From: Mycolicibacterium litorale | GTDB lineage: Bacteria > Actinomycetota > Actinomycetes > Mycobacteriales > Mycobacteriaceae | DNA: 64,000 bases | Direction: 5' to 3' | NCBI RefSeq assembly: GCF_010731695.1 | Contig: NZ_AP022586.1 | Span: 682,001-746,000 of the forward strand | In this document: piece after piece, positions 44,482 to 52,394 of the stretch | Layout: every line of letters starts with the position of its first letter | Numbering within the stretch: the first letter of the stretch is position 1 | The notes under the pieces: model-generated | The model's input: only the letters and a program-made list of their open reading frames with translations | Databases searched by the model: none | Told to the model about the DNA's origin: nothing | Program-made: the position numbers and the translations under genes

Positions 44482-45604
44482 CGGCAACCCGCACGGCGCG
44501 TCGATCACCATGCGCCGCCTGACCAAACGCTACGGATCGTTCACCGCCGTCGATGCCGTCGACCTCGATGCGCTGCCCGGCGAGTTCCTCACCCTGCTGG
44601 GTCCCAGCGGTTCGGGCAAGACGACGACACTGAACATGATCGCCGGATTCGTCGACGTCACCGAGGGGCAGCTCCTCATCGACCAGCGTCCCGTCGCCGA
44701 CCTGCCGCCCCACCGGCGCGATATCGGCATGGTGTTCCAGCACTATGCCCTCTTCCCGCACATGACTGTGGCGCAGAACGTCGAGTACCCGCTGCGCCAG
44801 CGGTCGATGCCCAAGGCCGAGAGGCGAGCCAAGGTGGCGCAGGCACTGGAGACAGTGGGTTTGGGGCACCTCGGTGGACGCACGCCGAAACAGCTGTCCG
44901 GGGGGCAACAGCAGCGGGTGGCACTCGCCAGGGCGATGGTCTACGACCCGAGGGTGCTGCTCATGGACGAGCCACTGGGCGCCCTCGACAAGAAGTTGCG
45001 AGATTCCCTGCAACTGGAGATCAAGCGTATCCACGGAGCACTCGGCACCACGTTCGTCTACGTGACACACGATCAGGACGAGGCCCTGGTGCTCTCCGAC
45101 CGGATCGCGGTCTTCAACAACGGCCGCATCGAGCAGCTCGGTACGCCGAGCGAGCTCTACGAGCGTCCCGGCAGCGTGTTCGTCGCCAAGTTCCTGGGTG
45201 AGTCGTCCCTGTTCTACGGGACCGCCGAGGACGGCACGGAAGTCGATGCCGGGGGGCTGCGCCTGATCGCGTCACGCGGAGCGCACCCGCGCGGATCCGC
45301 TGTCGCGGTGGTCGTCCGGCCCGAGCGGATCTTCCTCGAGCCCGACGGCCCGCGTCCCGAGGCGACCAACGCGATACCGGGCCGGGTGCTGCAGGAGATC
45401 TACTTCGGCAGTTCACGAAAACTCGAGGTGCGCCTCGACGACGGCACGACCGTGCCGGTGCGGGAAAGCGCCGGGGCCATCACACCGATCCGCGCCGGCG
45501 ACCGGGTGTGGCTGACGTTCGAACCCGAATGTGCGGCCATTCTCCCCGCCGACGACGGTGATCCGGCAGAGCCGAAAGAACCCGCCCCCGTCGCGGCCAG
45601 CTGA
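44471..45604 (+). CDS. ABC transporter ATPase, PotA-like
   Basis: A 377-residue ATPase that powers the transporter. Walker A GPSGSGKTT, Q-loop FQHYALFPHM, signature LSGGQQQRVALARAM, Walker B LLMDEPLGALD and H-loop THDQDEAL are all intact. The C-terminal third is a TOBE-type domain (VVVRPERIFLEP). The GTG start overlaps the PotC-like gene by 11 bp and is preceded by AGGAG. Confidence 0.93.
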   Translation: MSTDGNPHGASITMRRLTKRYGSFTAVDAVDLDALPGEFLTLLGPSGSGKTTTLNMIAGFVDVTEGQLLIDQRPVADLPPHRRDIGMVFQHYALFPHMTVAQNVEYPLRQRSMPKAERRAKVAQALETVGLGHLGGRTPKQLSGGQQQRVALARAMVYDPRVLLMDEPLGALDKKLRDSLQLEIKRIHGALGTTFVYVTHDQDEALVLSDRIAVFNNGRIEQLGTPSELYERPGSVFVAKFLGESSLFYGTAEDGTEVDAGGLRLIASRGAHPRGSAVAVVVRPERIFLEPDGPRPEATNAIPGRVLQEIYFGSSRKLEVRLDDGTTVPVRESAGAITPIRAGDRVWLTFEPECAAILPADDGDPAEPKEPAPVAAS

Positions 45605-45637
45605 TTTCACGTGTCCAAAATCGAAGGAGCGCAACAA

Positions 45638-47056
45638 ATGTCACCCGCTCACCAGCAGACGGGCGTCCGATCACCAGGTTTCATCAACGGCGGTGTGTCG
45701 TTCTGGTACCGGGCGATCGGATGGCCGGAGCCGCGCCCAGCACTTCCGGGTGACCTCGACGCCGACGTGTGCATCGTCGGCGCCGGACTTACCGGGCTGT
45801 GGGCGGCGCACTACCTCAGCCAGGCGCAGCCCGACCTGCGCATCGTCGTCCTCGAGCGGGAATTCGCCGGGTTTGGCGCATCCGGGCGCAACGGTGGCTG
45901 GCTGTCCGCCGAACTCGCGGGTTCGCGCGACGCGTACGCCGCCACGCACGGGCAGCAAGGTGTGGTGGACCTCATGCGCGCCATGCGCGGCGCCGTCGAC
46001 GAGGTGATCGCCGTCGCCGCGGCCAACGGCATCGATGCCGACATCGCCAAGGACGGGCTGCTGCACGTGGCGCGGAATCGCGCGCAGATGACCCGGCTGC
46101 GGGAATCGGTGGAGTACGAGCGCAGATGGGGCGCCGGGCCGGAGGATTTCGTCGTGCTGAGCCGCGACGAGATGGACGCTCGCATCCGCGTCCGGAATTC
46201 GCTGGGCGGCTTGTTCAGCCCGCACTGTGCGCGGGTGCAGCCGGCCAAACTGGTGACCGGCCTGGCCCGCGCCGTGGAGGCCGGCGGTGTCACCATCTAC
46301 GAACAGACCACCGTCACCGACATCCGGCAGGGCCGGGCAGTGACGGACCGGGGCAGCGTGCGTGCGCCGGTGATCCTGCGCTGTCTCGAGGGCTTCACCG
46401 CGACCATTCCCGGACAGCGTCGGAACTGGCTGCCCATGAACTCGTCGATGATCGTCACCCAGCCGTTGCCGAAGGCGGCGCTGGAGAAGATCGGGTGGGA
46501 AGGTGCCGAGCTGCTCGGCGACTACGCCCACGGCTACATGTACGCCCAGCGCACAGCCGACAACCGAATCGCGCTGGGCGGGCGGGGGATTCCCTATCGA
46601 TACGGCTCGGCGATCGACGACCGCGGCGCGACCCAGGAATGGACGGTCAACGCGTTGACCGCGCTCATGCACGACATGTTCCCGGACAGCCGGGACGTTC
46701 CGATCGACCATGCCTGGTGCGGTGTGCTGGGGGTGCCGCGGGACTGGACCGCCACCGTCGACTTCGACCGGTCGACCGGAATGGGGACCGCGGGCGGATA
46801 CGTCGGTAGCGGGCTGACCACCACCAACCTGGCCGGCCACACGCTCGCCGACCTGGTGCTGGGTCGGGACACCGCACTGACCCGTCTGCCGTGGGTGGGC
46901 CGACGCGTCCGGCAGTGGGAGCCCGAGCCGCTGCGGTGGCTGGGTGTGCAGGGCATGTACGCGCTGTACCGCACCGCCGACCGGATGGAGAACGAGAAGA
47001 ACACACCGCGGACCAGTCCGTTGGCGCGCTTGGCCAACGCGATCACCGGCCGCTGA
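45638..47056 (+). CDS. FAD-dependent oxidoreductase, PuuB-like amine oxidase
   Basis: A 472-residue DAO-family flavoprotein. VCIVGAGLTGLWAAHYLSQ is the FAD-binding start and FGASGRNGGWLSAEL is the typical second motif of gamma-glutamylputrescine oxidase/PuuB relatives. The C-terminal half has GGYVGSGLTTTNLAGHTLADLVL. It should oxidise the amine imported by the adjacent ABC system. ATG 45638 has AAGGAG 8 nt upstream; GTG 45611 would be longer but lacks one. Typical partners such as a glutamylpolyamine synthetase or an aldehyde dehydrogenase are not present in the window. Confidence 0.87.
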   Translation: MSPAHQQTGVRSPGFINGGVSFWYRAIGWPEPRPALPGDLDADVCIVGAGLTGLWAAHYLSQAQPDLRIVVLEREFAGFGASGRNGGWLSAELAGSRDAYAATHGQQGVVDLMRAMRGAVDEVIAVAAANGIDADIAKDGLLHVARNRAQMTRLRESVEYERRWGAGPEDFVVLSRDEMDARIRVRNSLGGLFSPHCARVQPAKLVTGLARAVEAGGVTIYEQTTVTDIRQGRAVTDRGSVRAPVILRCLEGFTATIPGQRRNWLPMNSSMIVTQPLPKAALEKIGWEGAELLGDYAHGYMYAQRTADNRIALGGRGIPYRYGSAIDDRGATQEWTVNALTALMHDMFPDSRDVPIDHAWCGVLGVPRDWTATVDFDRSTGMGTAGGYVGSGLTTTNLAGHTLADLVLGRDTALTRLPWVGRRVRQWEPEPLRWLGVQGMYALYRTADRMENEKNTPRTSPLARLANAITGR

Positions 47057-47081
47057 CGGCAGACGGGGGGGAGGAACGCAG

Positions 47082-47444
47082 ATGACCGATCGACCCGAGT
47101 GCGAGGGCACTCACCTCCGGCACGCCGACACCGCAGGTATCGCGATGCCCGCACCGACGCCGAAACCGACGAGCCGCGACGATCAGATGGAGTCGGCCGC
47201 CGGGGTCTGGACGGGCGATTCGACCCAGGTCGGTGTCTGGGAGTGCGGGCCGGGGGAGTTCACCGCCGACCGGCGGGGCAACACCGAAGTCTGCCACATC
47301 ATCTCCGGCTCGGGGACCGTCGTCGGAGACGACGGGGTGAGCGCGGAGATCGGGCCTGGCTCGCTGCTGGTGTTGCCGAAGGGATGGTGCGGGACCTGGA
47401 CGGTGCGCGAGACCATCCGCAAGAGCTACGTGACCATCGTCTGA
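47082..47444 (+). CDS. Small cupin-domain protein (DUF861/cupin_3 type)
   Basis: A 120-residue single-cupin protein: QVGVWECGPGEFTADRRGNTEVCHIISGSGTVVGDDG, then IGPGSLLVLPKGWCGTWTVRETIRKSYV. Proteins of this type lie next to amine oxidase/ABC operons in many bacteria and are thought to act on, or bind, small metabolites. The ATG has GGGGGGAGG upstream, 25 bp after the oxidase stop. It is the last gene of the operon, 10 bp before the integrative element. Confidence 0.85.
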   Translation: MTDRPECEGTHLRHADTAGIAMPAPTPKPTSRDDQMESAAGVWTGDSTQVGVWECGPGEFTADRRGNTEVCHIISGSGTVVGDDGVSAEIGPGSLLVLPKGWCGTWTVRETIRKSYVTIV

Positions 47445-47454
47445 GCGTAGGGGC

Positions 47455-47538
47455 CGCCGACCTGCGGCAACGGCCCAACCGGGCCGGTCTGTGGAGCGGG
47501 CGACGGGAATCGAACCCGCGTAGCTAGTTTGGAAGACT
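47455..47538. repeat. attL: left 84-bp direct repeat with a tRNA-Gly 3' fragment
   Basis: Identical over 84 bp to 50424-50507. Positions 47492-47538 repeat the anticodon stem-loop, T-arm and acceptor 3' half of tRNA-Gly on the minus strand; 47455-47491 repeat its terminator. The 5' half of the tRNA is absent, so this is not a gene. Confidence 0.9.
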
Positions 47539-47818
47539 TTCTCGGCGCCCAAACGGGTGAGCGAATAGCCCGAGGTAGCGTCGCCGCACTTCACCGGAAA
47601 TGCTTCCTAGCAGGGCAAACAGCCGCCTGCGGTAGGCGCCTCAGCCGCTTCCGGTTCGTGTCGGGTACGGGCCGAGTTCGCTGCGGTTGGCGGTACGGAC
47701 GCGGTACGACGGCTGGTATCGAACGACCGTGCAACCGGGTGCCTCGTTTACCCGCGAGGCGGCGGGGCAACAGGCGAGAATCGGCCTGTTAGTTTGCTGA
47801 GGATGGGGGAGAAAACTA
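47539..47818. other. Gene-free end of the element with a repeated 17-mer
   Basis: No convincing gene in these 280 bp. CGGTACGGACGCGGTAC at 47691-47707 recurs exactly at 50387-50403 near the other end of the element, in direct orientation, and could be a recombinase arm or accessory site. Confidence 0.4.
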
Positions 47819-48187
47819 ATGACGCGACAAATGAAGGTGATGGGCGCGGGATTCGCGGCGCTCGGCGGGATCCTGTTTGCGTTTGCGCCAGCCGCGAACG
47901 CCGAGACGATTGACGAGCTATTGGTCGACTCCCCATTCGCCCGCGAACGACCGATTGTGTCGGGTCTGAAAGACCAGGGCTACGGCTACTTGGACTACGA
48001 GATTGTAAACATGGCGTGGGACCGCACCTGCTGGTTGTTCGGGGGCGCGCACGGTGCGAGCGAAATCGCTGTTAACGATGCCAAGAGAGAACTGGCCGAC
48101 TTGCGGTTCACGCCAGCCGAGGCCGACGCGATTATCGGCATAGCTTTGGACGTGCACGGGCAGCGCGGCATCGAGAGCTGCCCGTAA
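47819..48187 (+). CDS. Small secreted DUF732-like protein in the element
   Basis: A 122-residue exported protein with a signal peptide (MKVMGAGFAALGGILFAFAPAANA|ET). The mature domain has two cysteines (TCWLFGG and the terminal ESCP) and a helical ANDAKRELADLRFTPAEADAIIGIAL. This resembles the DUF732 layout, with a different N-terminal part. Function unknown; it is a plausible cargo gene. The ATG at 47819 has GGGGGAG upstream. Its GC content is somewhat lower than that of its neighbours. Confidence 0.7.
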   Translation: MTRQMKVMGAGFAALGGILFAFAPAANAETIDELLVDSPFARERPIVSGLKDQGYGYLDYEIVNMAWDRTCWLFGGAHGASEIAVNDAKRELADLRFTPAEADAIIGIALDVHGQRGIESCP

Positions 48188-48208
48188 TCGCACGCATCGG
48201 TAGCGCGG

Positions 48209-48270
48209 TCAGCCGGGGCGGAGCCTGGAAAGGACGGGCGATGGCAGCGCAACCACTCCGCCCCGGCTGA
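48209..48270. repeat. Perfect inverted repeat before the integrase remnant
   Basis: The arms TCAGCCGGGGCGGAG (48209-48223) and CTCCGCCCCGGCTGA (48256-48270) are perfectly complementary over 15 bp with a 32-nt loop. It may end transcription of the secreted-protein gene or mark the point where the integrase lost its N-terminus. Confidence 0.7.
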
Positions 48271-48289
48271 GTCTCGGGAACGCCGTACC

Positions 48290-49113
48290 GCACCCCTGCA
48301 CAGCCGTAGCCGTGTTGCCGCGCTCGCGGCAGCTACGCCGTGGCCGTACAACGTGCTGGTTCACGTCGCCGCGTGGTCCGGTCTGCGGGCGGGAGAGTTG
48401 GCCGGGCTGCAGGTGGGCGATGTTGAGCTACCGGCCCCTTCGATCAACCCCAACGTCGCCACGAAACCCGGCGGGCTCCATGTCGCCCGAACGCTGGCGC
48501 GGGTCGGCGCTGAGCTGCGGTACCTCCCACCTAAGACCAAGGGCAGCCGTCGCCGGGTGCCGTTGACGGCGACGACGACCGCACTGCTGCGGGACTACGT
48601 CGCCGCCCACCCGCGTGCCGACGAGCCGACCGCTCCGCTGTTTCCATCGGTCTCGTTGAAGGCCCAGCGACCGACCGGGGTCAAGAACCCAGTAGGCGCG
48701 TCGGCGGCGAACCAAGCGGCAGCCCTGGCCGAACTCACGACAGCCGAGGCCGGGGAGCGGCTTGTGGTCGACTGGTCACAGCCGGTACGCCATGCCACCT
48801 TTTACAAGGCGGTGTTCCGGCCTGCGGTAGTGGGGCTATTCGGACCGCGACGGTGTCGGGAGATAAGGCTGCATCACTACCCCCAGGGCTCACGTGGCAC
48901 GCGCTCCGACACACCTACGCGAGCTTGTGCGTCGCGGCGGGGCTGAGTGCGTTGGAGGTCAGCCGGTTCATGGGCCACTCGAAGCCAACGACGACACTGG
49001 CGATCTACACCCACCTCTTCAACACCGACGACCACGCGGACGCGATGGCCGCTTTGGGAGCAATGGTGGCAACGCCGACCCTGCCCGCGAATGTTGTGCC
49101 GCTGCACGGTTAG
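48290..49113 (+). pseudogene. Broken tyrosine recombinase (phage integrase)
   Basis: The catalytic domain of a tyrosine integrase is split over two frames. Frame one (to about 48880) holds VLVHVAAWSGLRAGELAGLQVGDV with the first catalytic Arg. Frame two (to 49113) holds LTWHALRHTYASLCVAAG (His-x2-Arg) and MGHSKPTTTLAIYTHL (His, then the nucleophilic Tyr). Both the frameshift near 48880 and the absence of an N-terminal core-binding domain (the frame opens just after the stop at 48187 with no start) indicate a dead gene. It would have catalysed integration at tRNA-Gly. Confidence 0.85.
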
Positions 49114-49387
49114 CTGCCGTCTGGAGTCGAGCAGGACAACGTAACTCCGCAAATCCACGAACCCGAGCTCCGACACGCCGGAGCACAAGAGGTTGTGTTC
49201 GCGTGCATTGTCGCCAACAAGCTGTAGCGTCATTCCTGCCAGAAACTGGAACAGCCTCACATCGGGGCTACCGGCGTGAGGCTGTTGCCGCGCTCTTGGG
49301 GAAGACCGCGTGGCAACCGTACCTCTCGCGGGTCGGCGCGCAACAGGGCGTGCTGACTCCTGCCGGTCGATCAGTTCCCGGCGGGTT

Positions 49388-49396
49388 GGAGGTGAT
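49388..49396 (+). promoter_or_regulatory. Near-perfect Shine-Dalgarno sequence of the 31-residue gene
   Basis: GGAGGTGAT matches the anti-Shine-Dalgarno sequence over nine bases, with the ATG 5 nt downstream. It is the strongest ribosome binding site noticed in the window. Confidence 0.75.
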
Positions 49397-49400
49397 AGCG

Positions 49401-49496
49401 ATGGCCACCATCAAGAAGACGGTGAGGGTCCTGCCCGGCCAGACCAAGAAGGTCCGGACTGGCAACGTGGTGTGGACGATCAAGCGCGGGCGATAG
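49401..49496 (+). CDS. 31-residue basic protein
   Basis: The peptide begins MATIKKTVRVLPG and ends VRTGNVVWTIKRGR. It is strongly basic (9 Lys/Arg) with no membrane segment, so it could bind nucleic acid. Evidence that it is real: a perfect GGAGGTGAT ribosome binding site, an ATG, and a strong hairpin terminator starting 17 nt after its stop. It lies inside the element, after the integrase remnant, so an excisionase- or regulator-like role is possible but only guessed. I do not recognise the family. Confidence 0.6.
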   Translation: MATIKKTVRVLPGQTKKVRTGNVVWTIKRGR

Positions 49497-49512
49497 TCGC
49501 CGTGTTTGAGGG

Positions 49513-49540
49513 CAGCCCCGGTTCTTCGGAGCCGGGGCTG
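49513..49540 (+). terminator. Hairpin with UUCG tetraloop after the 31-residue gene
   Basis: CAGCCCCGGTTC, loop TTCG, GAGCCGGGGCTG form a 12-bp stem (one wobble pair) closed by a stabilising UUCG tetraloop, followed by TTCCTTTG. A textbook intrinsic terminator shape. Confidence 0.8.
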
Positions 49541-49583
49541 TTCCTTTGCCGGAGTTGTCGGTGGTCGGTCATAGGCTGTTTAC

Positions 49584-50423
49584 ATGCCAGCTCTCGACCC
49601 CCGCGACCGCCTGCAACGATTTGTTCTGCGCGCAAGAAGGGTACTAGCCCACTCGCTGGTGCGTGACGACCTCGATCTGCTCAACGAAGTTGCAAGAGGC
49701 ACTTTCAAGATCGCTGTTGAGACGAACCGTGAGACAGGCGAAAGCACCCACCGCCTGAAGATCCAATTGCCTCCCGAGGAAGCCTTTGAGTCGTTGGCCG
49801 CTCGGCTACGGCCCTTCACGATCGGGAAAGAGTCGGTCTACTGGTCGTCAGTGCTCGACGCGCTGGAGAAGTTGCTCAGCAAGGAGACGCTCGCCAGCAC
49901 GGTCGACATTCAGAGTCTCCGTGATTACTGGTCTGAAGTCGTGGAGGGCTCGAAGGTCGCTCAGATCTACTACTTCATGACCGACAACGGCACGCTTACG
50001 GATGTCGAATTGGCCGACCGCTGGCTGAACTCCGATTCTCTCCATACGGAGCCCATCAAGTCGGCTATCGGCCAGGACACGACCTTGAACGAGCGCTACC
50101 GTGCGGCGGCAGGGGTGTGGTCACGGATCGGCGCATGCATGGAGAACACCTATTGCCTAATCGTGTATCTAGTGAACGAAGGGCTCTTGCACCTGGATGC
50201 CAGCGTCTTTACCGAGCCGGTGGTGGCTGATTCGGAAATCGACCAGCCAACCAAGGTTTACTGCACGCCGGTGGGTGCGGCACCCATGCCGACGAGTATG
50301 GACGAACTGGACTTCAGTCAGTGGAGGCAAGTCCACGAAGACCCGGAAGTCCTGGCTCGCGTCGGCCCCTACGCGACGGCGGTGCGCGGTACGGACGCGG
50401 TACAGGCCCAACCCCTCGAATAG
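49584..50423 (+). CDS. Unknown 279-residue cargo protein of the element
   Basis: A soluble, mostly helical, acidic protein without signal peptide or membrane segment. Visible features: RDRLQRFVLRARRVLAHSLV at the N-terminus, YWSSVLDALEKLLSKETLAS and NTYCLIVYLVNEGLLHLDASVF. I do not recognise any domain or catalytic motif. TAGGCT (49572-49577) ends 6 nt before the ATG, suggesting a leaderless transcript. The last codons run up to the attR repeat, so the C-terminus may have been changed by integration. Position in a tRNA-inserted element makes phage defence or a similar accessory role a possibility, not a finding. Confidence 0.65.
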   Translation: MPALDPRDRLQRFVLRARRVLAHSLVRDDLDLLNEVARGTFKIAVETNRETGESTHRLKIQLPPEEAFESLAARLRPFTIGKESVYWSSVLDALEKLLSKETLASTVDIQSLRDYWSEVVEGSKVAQIYYFMTDNGTLTDVELADRWLNSDSLHTEPIKSAIGQDTTLNERYRAAAGVWSRIGACMENTYCLIVYLVNEGLLHLDASVFTEPVVADSEIDQPTKVYCTPVGAAPMPTSMDELDFSQWRQVHEDPEVLARVGPYATAVRGTDAVQAQPLE

Positions 50424-50507
50424 CGCCGACCTGCGGCAACGGCCCAACCGGGCCGGTCTGTGGAGCGGGCGACGGGAATCGAACCCGCGTAGCTAGTTTG
50501 GAAGACT
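50424..50507. repeat. attR: right 84-bp direct repeat overlapping tRNA-Gly
   Basis: Identical to 47455-47538. It includes the last 47 nt of the intact tRNA gene and the downstream hairpin CGGCCC-AACC-GGGCCG (50440-50455), which is the likely tRNA terminator. Confidence 0.9.
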
Positions 50508-50534
50508 AGGGCTCTACCATTGAGCTACGCCCGC
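50461..50534 (-). tRNA. tRNA-Gly (anticodon TCC)
   Basis: The minus strand starts GCGGGCGTAGCTCAATGGTAG and folds into the full cloverleaf. The anticodon loop CTTCCAA gives TCC, read between stems CTAGT/ACTAG. The T-arm has GGTTCGATTCC and CCA is encoded. TACGAT (complement of 50549-50554) is a likely -10 box. It is the target of the integrative element. Confidence 0.95.
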
Positions 50535-50617
50535 ATGCTGCGTGCAGGATCGTACCGGCGCGCACCGGATCAACGCCAATTGGCTGCCTCGCGCGCGGCC
50601 GCCCGGTGTGTAAGCCG

Positions 50618-50623
50618 TAGTAT
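50618..50623 (+). promoter_or_regulatory. -10 element for tRNA-Pro
   Basis: TAGTAT, 50 nt before the mature tRNA 5' end, is the best -10 match between the two tRNA genes. Confidence 0.45.
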
Positions 50624-50673
50624 CTCGCGTGGTCAGCGCCGCGCGTCAGCGCGCGGTGCGGACCGCGATGGCG

Positions 50674-50747
50674 CGGGGTGTAGCGCAGCTTGGTAGCGCA
50701 TCCGCTTTGGGAGCGGAAGGCCGCAGGTTCAAATCCTGTCACCCCGA
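50674..50747 (+). tRNA. tRNA-Pro (anticodon TGG)
   Basis: The acceptor CGGGGTG pairs with CACCCCG. The anticodon loop TTTGGGA between CCGC and GCGG stems gives TGG. The T-arm is GCAGGTTCAAATCCTGT. CCA is not encoded. It lies between tRNA-Gly and tig. Confidence 0.95.
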
Positions 50748-50814
50748 CAACGCAGCATCGACATGACGACCGCACCGATATGACATCAGTACCCAGACAT
50801 GAGGAGAGACCGCA

Positions 50815-52251
50815 GTGAAGAGCACCGTCGAGAAGTTGAGCCCCACCCGGGTGCGCATCAACGTGGAGGTGCCCTTCACGGAACTCGAGCCCGATTTCGA
50901 CCGGGCCTTCAAGGAGCTCGCCAAGCAGGTCCGGCTGCCGGGGTTCCGGCCGGGCAAGGCGCCGCGCAAGCTGCTCGAGGCCCGCGTCGGCCGTGAGGCG
51001 ATGCTCGACCAGGTCGTCGGCGAGGCCGTGCCCGGCCGCTACACCGAGGCGGTGACCACGCAGGCCGTGCAGCCGCTGGGCCAGCCCGAGATCGAGATCA
51101 CCAAGAAGGAGTACGGCGAGGACCTGGTGTTCACCGCCGAGGTCGACGTCCGTCCCGAGATCACGCTGCCGGACCTGTCCGCGCTCACCATCACCGTCGA
51201 CGCGATCGAGGTCGACGACGACGAGGTCGACGCCGAACTGCAGTCGCTGCGCGCCCGGTTCGGCACGCTGACCGGCGTCGACCGCCCGGCCCAGAACGGC
51301 GACTTCGTGTCCATCGACCTGTCGGCCACCGTCGACGGGCAGGACGTCCCCGAGGCCAAGACCGAAGGCCTGTCCCATGAGGTCGGCTCCGGCCAGCTCA
51401 TCGAGGGCCTCGACGACGCGATCGTCGGCCTGTCGGAGGGGGAGAGCAAGGAGTTCACCACCACGCTGGCCGCCGGCGAGCACGCCGGTAAGGAAGCCGT
51501 CGTCACCGTCACGGTGAAGTCGATCAAGGAACGCGAACTGCCCGAGCCGGACGACGAGTTCGCCCAGCTCGCCAGCGAGTTCGACACCATCGACGAGCTC
51601 CGGGAGAGCCTGGTCGAGCAGGTCCGCCGGGTGAAGCGCGTCCAGCAGGCCGAGCAGATCCGCGACAAGGCGCTGGAGCTGCTGCTCGAGCAGACCGAGG
51701 TCCCGCTGCCCGAGAAGATCGTGCAGGCCCAGATCGACGACACGGTGCACAACGCGATCCACGGCCTCGACCACGACGAGGACCGCTTCGCCGAGCAGCT
51801 GGCCGAACAGGGCAGCAGCCGCGAGGAATTCGACGCCACCACCCGCACCGAGGCCGAGAAGGCCGTCAAGACCCAGCTGCTGATGGACGCGCTCGCCGAT
51901 CAGCTCGAGGTCCAGGTGGGCCAGAACGACCTGACCGAGCGGCTGGTGCTGATGTCGCGGCAGTACGGCCTCGAGCCGCAGCAGCTGCTGCAGATCCTGC
52001 AGCAGCAGAACCAGCTGCCGGCCATGTTCGCCGACGTGCGACGCGGCCTGACCATCGCGGCCGTGGTGCACGGCGCCACCGTCAAGGACACCGACGGCAA
52101 CGACATCGACACCACCGAGTTCTTCGGTCCGTCGGGCGGTGCCCAGGCCGAGACGGCGGAGGCCGAGGCGACCGAGTCGGCCGACGAGACCGCTGCGGAA
52201 TCCGACGACGCCGACGTCGAAGCCGACGTGGAAGCCGACGACGCCAAGTGA
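50815..52251 (+). CDS. tig: Trigger factor (ribosome-associated chaperone/PPIase)
   Basis: A 478-residue chaperone that binds nascent chains at the ribosome exit. The N-terminal ribosome-binding domain has [15 protein letters not shown], close to the ribosome-docking signature. The FKBP-type PPIase domain has [16 protein letters not shown] and [17 protein letters not shown], followed by the long helical C-terminal arms. The tail (from about residue 440) is an acidic Glu/Ala/Asp extension typical of mycobacteria. GTG 50815 has GAGGAG upstream. The gene order tig-clpP1-clpP2-clpX is conserved. Confidence 0.98.
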   Translation: MKSTVEKLSPTRVRINVEVPFTELEPDFDRAFKELAKQVRLPGFRPGKAPRKLLEARVGREAMLDQVVGEAVPGRYTEAVTTQAVQPLGQPEIEITKKEYGEDLVFTAEVDVRPEITLPDLSALTITVDAIEVDDDEVDAELQSLRARFGTLTGVDRPAQNGDFVSIDLSATVDGQDVPEAKTEGLSHEVGSGQLIEGLDDAIVGLSEGESKEFTTTLAAGEHAGKEAVVTVTVKSIKERELPEPDDEFAQLASEFDTIDELRESLVEQVRRVKRVQQAEQIRDKALELLLEQTEVPLPEKIVQAQIDDTVHNAIHGLDHDEDRFAEQLAEQGSSREEFDATTRTEAEKAVKTQLLMDALADQLEVQVGQNDLTERLVLMSRQYGLEPQQLLQILQQQNQLPAMFADVRRGLTIAAVVHGATVKDTDGNDIDTTEFFGPSGGAQAETAEAEATESADETAAESDDADVEADVEADDAK

Positions 52252-52394
52252 CGCTGTGAGCGAACGCGCGCCTGTCAGGGAGTGCACGCCCACCCAGGTT
52301 GGTTAGTGTCGGTACCGAGACACATCGACGAACACACCGACGACACACCGCGAACTGGCGGACCCAAGACGTAAGAGAAAGCAGGTATCCAGTC

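Larger units (their letters stand above)
47455..50507. mobile_element. Small integrative element at tRNA-Gly(TCC), largely decayed
   Basis: Two identical 84-bp direct repeats (47455-47538 and 50424-50507) bound about 2.9 kb. The right repeat is the 3' half of the intact tRNA-Gly gene plus its terminator hairpin; the left is the orphan copy. This is the usual result of tyrosine-recombinase integration into a tRNA gene. Inside are a secreted protein, a broken integrase, a 31-residue protein and a 279-residue protein. The broken integrase suggests the element is no longer mobile by itself. Confidence 0.88.

Noticed and set aside
47492..47538. Second tRNA-Gly gene on the minus strand
   Set aside because: Only the 3' half is present; the D-arm and 5' acceptor strand are missing. 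It is the att duplicate of the intact gene at 50461-50534.
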